Assembly: GCA_030597485.1 (NCBI GenBank) | Contig: JAUVRU010000212.1 | Span: 1-5,092, forward strand | Length of the DNA stretch: 5,092 nucleotides | Reading direction: 5' to 3' | DNA from: Anaerolineae bacterium | Lineage (GTDB): Bacteria > Chloroflexota > Anaerolineae > 4572-78 > NAK82 | In this document: in pieces, positions 1 through 5,092 of the stretch | Layout of the letters: each line of letters opens with the position of its first letter | Numbering within the stretch: position 1 is the first letter of the stretch | Program-made: the position numbers and the translations under genes | Notes under the pieces: generated by a model | Told to the model about the DNA's origin: nothing | What the model saw: only the letters and a program-made list of their open reading frames with translations | Databases searched by the model: none

Positions 1-3000
1 AACCCCCAGGGTCGGGGCCGGGCCATGCTGATCACCGGCAGCACGGTGGTGACGCTGAGCAACCTGTACCTGACGAACGGAGACGCCGCCGGCCTGGGCG
101 GCCGGCCAGGCAGCGGCGACGCCGGTGGCGGCCTGTACTACCATGGCAACGGCGGGACCCTGAGCAACCTTACCATCTACTCCAACACGGCGGCCTATGG
201 CGGTGGCCTGTTCGATGCAGGCAGCGGCCTCACCGTGACTCTCAGCCTGGTGCAGAGCAACACCGCCAGCATCAGCGGTGGCGGTATCTACAACTACAAC
301 GACGCCCTGCACCTGGTGGAGATCACCGTTACCCTCAACACGGCCGGCCTGTCCGGCGGCGGCATCTATAACCAAAGCGGGCCGATGTACCTGGTGGGGA
401 ACCAGATTCATCACAACAGCGCCACTGACACCGGCAGTGCCAAGGGTGGTGGTCTCTACAATGCCGACAGTGCCTCCATCCTCGACCTCGGCAACCGTTT
501 CTATGACAACACCTCCGCTCAAGATGGTGGTGCCATCTACAACGCCAGTGGCAACCTGAAGGTGTGGAACACGCTCATCTACGGCAACAGCGCCAATGAC
601 GGGGCCGGCTTGTACGTGTACGGCGGGGAACCTCACGTCGCGCATAACGTCTTTCACGACAACAGCGCCAACGCTTCAACCGGGTATGGCGGCGGAGTCT
701 ACGTTGCTGCCGATCAGGAGCCCACTATTAAGAACAGCATCTTCTATCAAAACAGTGCCAGCAGCGGAGCCGCCATTTACGGTGAAGGTGGTGGGGGCAA
801 TCCCGCTCTGAGTTACAACTATTACACACATACCAATCGGGTGGTTGGTGTGCCCATTGGCTCCAACAATGTGATTGGGCCATCTCCCGGCCTCGTGAAT
901 CTGGGTGGCGGTGACTTCCATTTGCAGGGCACCTCGCCCCTGATTGATGTGGGGCAGACACTGGCATCGGTGCCCCGCGACTTCAAGAACGACCCACGTC
1001 CCATCAATGTCTCATCGGATATCGGGGCCGACGAGTACAACGGCTGTCTGGCCAAGCTGATGTCCAGCGGTGTCATCTACGGCCGCATCCAGGCGGCGCT
1101 GGACGATGCCAATGCCACGGACGAGATCTACGTGGCTGCAGGTGAGTGCTACGAGAGCATCACCGTCGACAAGGACATCACCCTCTCGGGTTCCTGGTTG
1201 ACGGATTTCTCCGGGCGTCTCGATTACGTGGCTACCACCATTGATGCCGTTGGTCTGGGCACCCGGGTGGTGACTGTCACCGGGGACGTTGATGACGTCA
1301 GCATATCCCAGATTGAGATCACCAATGGCGCTGCCGGGGGCAATGGGGGCGGTTTATGGACCGATGCCACCCAGCTGACCCTGTCCAGTGTGGATATCAT
1401 TTCCAACTCGGCGACCCATGGCGGCGGCATGTATGTGGCCAGTGGTAAGAAGGCGGTCCTGAACGAGGTCACGATTGAGGACAACAGCGCCAGCGGCGAT
1501 GGCGGCGGCATCTACGCTGCATCCAACAGTCACGTAACCATTCCCGGCGGCGGGATTGCCGATAACCAGGCCGCCGGTTATGGCGGTGGTATCTATAGCG
1601 CCAATGGCAGCCGGGTTCACGTGGCCGGCGGGGCTGCGATTGATGGAAACCACGCTAACCATGGCGGTGGGGTTCACATCAATGGCGCAGCCTTCAGCCT
1701 ATCGCAAAAGCGGGTTACGGACAACGAGGCGGGTACCGGCGGTGGCATCTACATTGAAGGCACCAGTGCCGTTACCATGACCAACCTGGGCCTGTATTAC
1801 AACACCGCTACGGGCAGCCATGGTGGTGGCATATACCGAAGTGCCGCTGGCAACACCTCGCTCTACCACGCCACCATCCACAACAACACGGCCTCCAGTG
1901 GTTCCGGTGGCGGCGTGTACAATGGCGGCAGCTCCATGGTCATCAGCGCCAGCATCGTGGCCTCCAACTCAGCCTCAGGCCAGGGGAGCGGCATATATGG
2001 GGCCGCCACCGTGAACGTCGCCTACACGCTTCAGTGGAATAACACCTACTCCGGCACCGTCACGGGTGGCGGGGGCAATCTGTATGGTGATCCCCAGCTG
2101 CGAACGCCCACAGGCGACCTGGAGTACACGTCCCCGGCTATCGATGCTGTGCCCAGCAGCAAGTCGCACGTTGCCATCGACCGCTACGGTCAGGCGCGTC
2201 CCGATATATGTGCCAAGGACATGGGGCGGGACGAGTACAATGTAGCCCGGCAGATGAATTGGACGGTGGCCCCGCTGGCCGGTGCCGGGGGCACGATACC
2301 TCCCACCGGATCCATCACCTACACCTTCTCCATCAGTAACGAGAGCCAGAACCTGACCGGTGAGGGGGGTAGCGACAACCGGGGAATTGGCACCGGTTAC
2401 ACCGAGACCGTGACGGCCACGCTCAACAGCACCCAGGGCTGGGGGCAGATTGTGAGCGTTGCCAACGGTGTCAATCCCACGGTGACGGACACGGTGGCCA
2501 CCTTCGAGATCGGACCGGGGGTCACTGTTGACGTCAACGTGAGGGTCACCGTGCCGGCCGGCACCTGGGCCAGCGTCCAGGATGTCAGCAAACTGACTTA
2601 CCAGGCCTGGCAATGTCCAGCTGGCACCATTCTGACCGGGGAAAGCAACCCGGCCACCACCCAGGTAAGCGCGAATCGCGATTTTGACATCGGGCCGGAC
2701 AATTTTGGGGCGGCGTATCCCGGCCAGACAGTGACCTATACTCACCTGGTCACCAACATCGGCAACATCGCCGACACTTACAGCATCTTCCCCAAGGCGG
2801 GCTGGTATGCCTCAGCTGAGATCGTCCAGCCGGCTTCCTACGAGATCCCGAATCTTTCGCCGGGAATGACGGCCACGGTGGTAATGCGAGTTACCATCCG
2901 GCCCGAAGCCGGCGCCGGCCTGACCGACATATCCAGCGTGATTGCTCAGAACAATGGCCCCAGCCCCGTGCAGAAAGCGACGGCCAACAACACGGTCATC

Positions 3001-5092
3001 AGCGCCACCACCGGCACCCGCTACGTGGCACTGAACGGCACCGACTCGTTGGTGGACGAAACCCAGGGCAATCCTGACCCCAATGCCGTGGACTACCCGG
3101 ATAACAACTGCACCCAGCCTCTGGTGGGGCCGTGTCGCACCATCCAGCAGGCAATTGACCAGGCGGCCGGTGGCGATACGGTCAAGATTGCCGAGGGGCG
3201 GTATACCGATCTGTACACCATCACCCACGCCAGCAGACTCATCACCCAGACCGCTTTTGTGAACAAATCGGTGATGCTGCAAGGCGGCTATCAGCCGATC
3301 AACTGGGAGGAGGATCCGCCCAATCATCTGTCTCATACCACCACTTTGGACCCGCAGGACCAGGGGCGGGTCATCTACGTCACCCAGGGCGTCGCCCCTA
3401 GTCTTGACCGGCTGGAGCTGATCAATGGTGACGCTGATGGACTGGGGCCCGGCGGCCAGGACCTGGGCGGCAACCTGTATAACGAGGGGGCTGCCCTGAC
3501 GCTGAACGTCATGCGTGTCGTCAGTGGCTCGGCCGACATGGGCGGTGGGCTGTACCACAGCGATGGCATCCTGCTGGTGCAGAACAGCCTGCTGTATGGC
3601 TGTCAGGCCATTACCGGCGGCGGGCTGTACGTCGGCGATGGCGCAGCCACGGTCCTCAACGATACCTTCTACAATAACACGGCCACGCATCAGGGCGGCG
3701 CTGTTTACGTGGCCGGCGGCAGCTTGTTGGTGACGAACACCATCTTTGTCACCAATAACACGATCGCTGGCGCTGCCGTTTACGGTGCGCCTGGGGCGAC
3801 CTCCGTCCTGGATTACAACCTCTTCTTCAACAATGTGCTCACCCACACAGGGGGCACGGTTGGCGCGCCTTCCCCCCCCAATGATGTGCTGGCCGATCCG
3901 CGATTCGTGGATCCGACCGCGTACCCGCCTGACCTGTACCCCGGAAGCGGCTCACCAGTCAGGGAGGCTGGCGACCCATCCACGGTGGCGAACACCGGCT
4001 TGATGTCCTGGGACTATGGCAACCATCTGCGCCGGTTGGGCCCGCGGATTGATATTGGCGCCTACGAGTATGTGGTGGAACCCCGGGTCGAGTTTGAGCC
4101 GGATGTCTACACCGAAACGACTACGACCGGTGGCGAGATCGTGTTTGCCCACTGGCTGACGAACACGGGTGACATCACCGATACCTTCACCATCACCTAC
4201 ACCGGCAGCCTGACATGGCCGGTGACCATCTCACCAGGTGTGGTCACCCTCAACACGGGTGCCGTGAGCGATGTGGTGGTCACTGTCACCGTGCCGACCG
4301 GGGCTGGTGGCCTGACGGACCAACTGGTTATCACTGCCACCTCTGACGTGACTAACACGGTCTACGACACGGTGCTGGACACGATCTTCGTGGTCTTCGC
4401 CCCCCAATTTGAGTTCGTGCACGACGAATGGGGCACCACCGGGCCGTTGCAGACCATCGCCTACACTCACCGGATCACCAACACCGGAAACGGACAGGAT
4501 GACTACGCGTTCACGCCGCGGGTGATTGGCAGCTTGCCGTTGACGGTCAGCGTCACCCCATCGCAGGTGACGCTGCCAGTCGGCGGATCGCGGGTGATCA
4601 CGGTCAGCGTGACTCCTCCGGGTGCTTCGCAGGCGGTCAGCGGCACGGTGGGCAGCGTGGTCATCAGCGCTACCAGTACCTTCAGCCCTAGCGTGCAGCA
4701 CATGGTCACCGACACCACCACCATCAGTCAGGTCTTTGGCCTGGACCTGGCGCCGGATAGAGAGGGCAGCGGATTGCCGGGAGAGGGGGTGCCGTACCAC
4801 CACATCCTGACGCAGCTGGGCAACTACACCCAGACCGTGGTTTTGACTTACACGACCGTGCCCGCCTGGCAGGTCAGCCTGCCGATCAGCCACACTATGT
4901 CGCCGGGTGGTGCCATATCGATCACCGCCGTGGTGACTGTGCCCCTGGATAGCCTGTTGGGCGTGACCAACGTCACGCGTTTCACCGCCCAGCTGGCAAC
5001 CAATCCGGTTATCTCGGACACGGCGGTGGATACCACCACCACCGGCCTGAGCAGGGAGGTGGTCATCGAGCCACCGCTGGCCCAGAGCGGTC
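1..5092 (+). CDS. Giant modular beta-helix / beta-sandwich surface protein, internal fragment (both ends missing)
   Basis: Frame 1 has no stop codon across all 1,697 complete codons, and its translation is regular repeat protein throughout, so this is a single gene running off both ends. No start is proposed: the first in-frame ATG (base 25, Met9) falls inside a beta-helix segment whose counterpart in cassette C continues about 100 residues further upstream. The order is beta-helix A, beta-helix B, sandwiches S1 and S2, beta-helix C, then sandwiches S3, S4, S5 and the start of S6. The chain is rich in Gly, Thr, Val, Asn and Ser, has only seven Cys, and shows no hydrophobic membrane segment, as expected for an exported protein. 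Related architectures are annotated as right-handed parallel beta-helix or choice-of-anchor Q proteins. A structural, adhesive or glycan-binding role outside the cell is inferred; no enzyme active site is recognised. The reading frame and general class are secure, the exact function is not. Confidence 0.95.
124..780 (+). repeat. Nine-rung tandem protein repeat, cassette A (about 26 residues / 78 bases per unit)
   Basis: Nine units are anchored by GGG[L/I/V][Y/F] or variants at residues 42, 67, 93, 119, 149, 176, 201, 230 and 256, with spacings of 25 to 30 residues. Between anchors most units carry a hydrophobic strand and then an Asn-Ser/Thr-Ala turn such as NTA or NSA. Several units have the Pmp-type tetrapeptide Phe-x-x-Asn (FYDN 167-170, FHDN 218-221, FYQN 248-251), and one has a literal GGAI (176-179). 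The repeat is clear in protein but degenerate in DNA through varied synonymous codons, so it is an old duplication rather than a recent expansion. Confidence 0.88.
934..1038 (+). other. Closing motif of cassette A (choice-of-anchor Q-like)
   Basis: Residues 312-346 run SPLIDVG, then Asp-Pro-Arg-Pro, then DIGADEY. Many bacterial beta-helix surface proteins end with the pattern 'SPAIDAG ... D..G..RP ... DIGAxEx' just before a variable anchor, described as choice-of-anchor Q. Here the same pattern ends an internal module and is followed at once by the next beta-helix. The motif is seen directly; assigning it to that family comes from memory of the consensus. Confidence 0.7.
1345..1998 (+). repeat. 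Nine-rung tandem protein repeat, cassette B
   Basis: GGG[L/I/M/V][Y/W/H] anchors begin at residues 449, 474, 501, 528, 555, 580, 608 and 636, and a final GSGIY begins at 662. Spacings are 25 to 28 residues, tighter than in cassette A. NSA, NTA or related Asn turns precede most anchors (for example 469-471, 496-498, 601-603 and 629-631). The regular Gly triplets would stack along one edge of the helix. The count of nine equals that of cassette A. Confidence 0.88.
2131..2238 (+). other. Closing motif of cassette B (choice-of-anchor Q-like, variant)
   Basis: Residues 711-746 contain SPAIDAV, then DRYGQARPD (727-735) and DMGRDEY (740-746). This matches the Asp-x-x-Gly-x-x-Arg-Pro ... Asp-[Ile/Met]-Gly-x-[Asp/Tyr]-Glu-Tyr pattern, with Val717 in place of the usual Gly and Arg743 in place of Ala. 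Cys737 lies between the two halves. Confidence 0.7.
2239..2676 (+). other. Beta-sandwich module S1 (residues 747-892), divergent
   Basis: This Thr/Val-rich beta-strand region is of immunoglobulin-like or NEW3/DUF11-like type and directly follows the closing motif of cassette B. The ITYTFSISNESQN segment (772-784) occupies the place of the Y-x-H-x-x-TN-x-GN signature of the later modules, with Phe776 where the others have His. ETVTATLNS (802-810) and VTVDVNVRVTVPAGTW (841-856) give the alternating pattern of paired strands. At about 145 residues it is longer than S2-S5, and its single Cys (872) has no obvious partner nearby. The module boundary and family are inferred from strand pattern and position. 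Confidence 0.6.
2677..3009 (+). other. Beta-sandwich module S2 (residues 893-1003)
   Basis: The module opens with FDIGPDNFGAAYPGQTVTYT (895-914) and continues HLVTNIGN (915-922), giving the aromatic-x-His-x-x-Thr-Asn-x-Gly-Asn signature shared with S3-S5. A Trp strand (GWY, 815+121 = 935-937) and a Pro-Gly turn before MTATVVMRVTI follow. About 110 residues in length fits NEW3/DUF11-type modules that serve as spacers or stalks in secreted proteins. It ends at ISATTGT, immediately before the entry segment of cassette C. Confidence 0.7.
3466..3783 (+). repeat. Five-rung tandem protein repeat, cassette C
   Basis: Anchors are GGNLY (1156), GGGLY (1181), GGGLY (1206), GGAVY (1232) and GAAVY (1257), spaced by 25 or 26 residues, the most regular spacing in the window. 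FYNN (1223-1226) followed by GGAVY is a Pmp-like Phe-x-x-Asn / Gly-Gly-Ala-[Ile/Val] pairing. The array has four fewer rungs than A or B, so this helix would be markedly shorter. Confidence 0.87.
3872..3879 (+). repeat. Homopolymer run of eight C within the coding sequence
   Basis: Eight consecutive C bases encode the last two bases of Ser1291 and all of Pro1292 and Pro1293 in the tail of cassette C. In the given sequence the frame continues unbroken. Gain of one C would place TGA at 3882-3884 in frame almost immediately; loss of one C would bring TGA at 4001-4003 into frame. The run is therefore a possible slippage site, and also a likely place for sequencing error in related assemblies. Confidence 0.9.
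3952..4071 (+). other. Closing motif of cassette C (choice-of-anchor Q-like)
   Basis: Residues 1318-1357 hold SPVREAGDP, then WDYGNHLRR (1337-1345) and DIGAYEY (1351-1357). The final heptapeptide is the closest of the three to the usual DIGAYE ending. As in A and B the motif is internal, here followed by tandem sandwich modules. Confidence 0.7.
4072..4401 (+). other. Beta-sandwich module S3 (residues 1358-1467)
   Basis: The module opens with VEFEPDVYTE (1363-1372) and has the signature FAHWLTNTGD (1382-1391) with His1384, then a Thr-Phe-Thr strand, a Trp strand (LTWPVTISPG), VVVTVTVPTGAGG (1265+160 = about 1426-1438) and a Thr/Asp-rich closing strand. Length is about 110 residues. It resembles NEW3/DUF11-like modules of bacterial surface proteins, where they act as rigid spacers, and is the first of a tandem series with S4 and S5. 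Confidence 0.72.
4402..4740 (+). other. Beta-sandwich module S4 (residues 1468-1580)
   Basis: This module has the same plan as S3: FEFVHDEWG (1470-1478), signature YTHRITNTGN (1488-1497) with His1490, the strand LTVSVTPSQVTLPVGGSRVI (from 1515), and VSVTPPGASQ before the closing Thr-rich strands. The signature His lies 106 residues after that of S3. It contains the classic 'TPSQVTLPVG' turn seen in NEW3-like modules. The relation to S3 is clear by eye; the Pfam-type family is a recollection of pattern, not a search result. Confidence 0.74.
4741..5055 (+). other. Beta-sandwich module S5 (residues 1581-1685)
   Basis: The module begins LDLAPDREGSG and carries a weakened signature, YHHILTQLGN (1599-1608), with His1601 in the signature position and Gln1605 replacing the Asn of the other copies. 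A Trp strand (AWQVSLPIS, 1622-1630), a Ser-Pro-Gly-Gly turn and ITAVVTVPL follow. The signature His is 111 residues after that of S4. The closing strand SDTAVDTTTTG is close to the ends of S3 and S4. Confidence 0.7.
5056..5092 (+). other. Start of a further beta-sandwich module S6 (cut by window end)
   Basis: The last twelve residues, EVVIEPPLAQSG (1686-1697), sit where S3, S4 and S5 have their opening strands (hydrophobic-acidic-hydrophobic followed by Pro or an acidic residue). They come directly after the Thr-rich closing strand of S5. This suggests that the tandem series continues downstream, but only the first strand is visible. Confidence 0.5.

Larger units (their letters stand above)
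1..1038 (+). other. Beta-helix cassette A (residues 1-346, N-terminal part cut off)
   Basis: This is a right-handed parallel beta-helix domain of the pectate-lyase-like / polymorphic-membrane-protein (Pmp) repeat style. The window opens at NPQGRGRAMLITG, which aligns with DPQDQGRVIYVTQG in cassette C (from residue 1118), so roughly 100 residues of the domain lie upstream. Next comes a loop NGDAAGLGG (26-34), then nine GGG[L/I/V]Y-type rungs starting at residues 42, 67, 93, 119, 149, 176, 201, 230 and 256. After the last rung come a Tyr/Asn-rich strand (273-276), SPLIDVG (312-318), a DPRP element (332-335) and the closing DIGADEY (340-346). It passes directly into cassette B with no sandwich module between. 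The fold is confidently inferred; the ligand is unknown. Confidence 0.85.
1039..2238 (+). other. Beta-helix cassette B (residues 347-746)
   Basis: This is a complete beta-helix cassette. It enters through Cys349 and the segment IQAALDDANATDEIYVAAGE (363-382), in which an amphipathic helix leads into the first strand, the usual N-terminal cap of pectate-lyase-like domains. DITLSGSW (391-398) matches the SVMLQGGY of cassette C. The stretch TTIDAVGLGTRVVTVTG (residues 412-428) aligns with the first visible residues of cassette A. Nine rungs start at residues 449, 474, 501, 528, 555, 580, 608, 636 and 662. The domain ends with GDPQL (696-700), SPAIDAV (711-717), an Ala-Arg-Pro element (732-734) and DMGRDEY (740-746). 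It lacks the GDAxGLG loop found in A and C. It is followed by sandwich S1. Confidence 0.85.
3010..4071 (+). other. Beta-helix cassette C (residues 1004-1357), short
   Basis: The third beta-helix cassette begins at RYVALNGTDS (1007-1016), a sequence type that usually sits just after the signal peptide of a free-standing beta-helix protein. Cys1037 and Cys1045 bracket a short loop, followed by RTIQQAIDQAAGGDTVKIAE (1046-1065) and SVMLQGGY (1090-1097). The loop NGDADGLGPGGQD (1142-1154) matches cassette A. Only five rungs follow, at residues 1156, 1181, 1206, 1232 and 1257. The end has the strand YNLFFNN (1272-1278), ADPRFVDP (1298-1305), SPVREAG (1318-1324), and DIGAYEY (1351-1357). An eight-C run (residues 1291-1293) lies in the tail. 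Three sandwich modules follow. Confidence 0.85.

Noticed and set aside
25..27. First in-frame ATG as a possible gene start
   Set aside because: It lies within a beta-helix strand that aligns with internal sequence of cassettes B and C. The preceding frame is open to the window edge and no signal peptide follows.
278..559. A 93-codon open frame on the plus strand in frame 2
   Set aside because: It lies inside rungs of cassette A, and its Thr/Pro-rich translation is the frame-shifted reading of repeated Gly-Gly-[Ile/Leu]-Tyr and Asn-Thr codons.
721..900. A lower-GC patch (about 52% by hand count) as a sign of transferred DNA
   Set aside because: The dip is modest, coincides with a Tyr/Asn/Ile-rich capping rung that forces AT-richer codons, and other stretches of the gene reach similar values.
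1045..2100. Cassette B as an active pectate lyase or other polysaccharide-degrading enzyme
   Set aside because: The fold type fits, but no conserved catalytic Arg/Lys/Asp cluster of the known lyase or hydrolase families could be picked out, so no enzyme activity is claimed.
1975..2745. A 256-codon open frame on the minus strand
   Set aside because: It has the same antisense phase and the same cause as above, and it cuts across the boundary between cassette B and sandwiches S1 and S2 with no domain logic of its own.
124..3783. Repeated GGCGGTGGC-like DNA as a microsatellite, CRISPR or recombination array
   Set aside because: The identity is short and follows the Gly-Gly-Gly codons. The spacers vary in length and are coding, and synonymous codons differ from unit to unit.
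2812..3846. A 344-codon open frame on the minus strand
   Set aside because: It is exactly in phase with the sense codons and begins with GTG. It stays open because the sense gene rarely uses TTA, CTA or TCA codons. Its translation has no recognisable domain, while the sense strand here is clear beta-helix and sandwich protein.
4231..4893. A 220-codon open frame on the minus strand rich in Arg, His and Asp
   Set aside because: It is again in phase with the sense codons; the composition is what results from reading Thr/Val/Gly-rich codons backwards. No ribosome binding site or domain supports it.

Overview
The window lies entirely inside one very large protein-coding gene on the + strand. Frame 1 is open from the first base to the last: 1,697 complete codons plus one base, with no stop and no credible start. 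Both gene ends lie outside the window, so no promoter, terminator, signal peptide or C-terminal anchor can be seen. No RNA gene, mobile element, CRISPR array or intergenic stretch was found. Residue numbers below count codon 1 at base 1.

The protein is a modular, probably exported, repeat protein. In order it contains: beta-helix cassette A (residues 1-346, N-terminal part missing); beta-helix cassette B (347-746); two beta-sandwich modules, S1 (747-892) and S2 (893-1003); beta-helix cassette C (1004-1357); then tandem beta-sandwich modules S3 (1358-1467), S4 (1468-1580), S5 (1581-1685) and the start of S6. Each beta-helix cassette has the same plan. An entry segment (Ile-Gln-x-Ala-[Leu/Ile]-Asp type, visible in B and C) is followed by Gly-Gly-Gly-[Leu/Ile/Val]-Tyr rungs about 26 residues apart. 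A degenerate last rung follows, and then a closing motif of the form Ser-Pro...Asp-[Ile/Met]-Gly-x-x-Glu-Tyr. That closing motif resembles the 'choice-of-anchor Q' type ending of bacterial beta-helix surface proteins. The sandwich modules S2-S5 share an aromatic-x-His-x-x-Thr-[Asn/Gln]-x-Gly-[Asn/Asp] signature like the NEW3/DUF11-type modules of secreted bacterial proteins.

Source: GC is high (about 60% by sampling), and the mix of Pmp-like beta-helices, choice-of-anchor Q-like endings and 'THxxTNTGN' sandwich repeats is typical of giant surface proteins in Chloroflexota (Anaerolineae and relatives). This assignment is inference from style; Planctomycetota or other environmental bacteria remain possible. 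The likely role is a long extracellular or cell-surface fibre for adhesion, or binding or processing of polysaccharide. No catalytic residues can be pointed to.

The points most worth a second look are the three homologous cassettes with 9, 9 and 5 rungs, the use of a normally C-terminal closing motif as an internal module end, and a run of eight C bases within the coding sequence where a one-base slip in either direction gives a premature stop.
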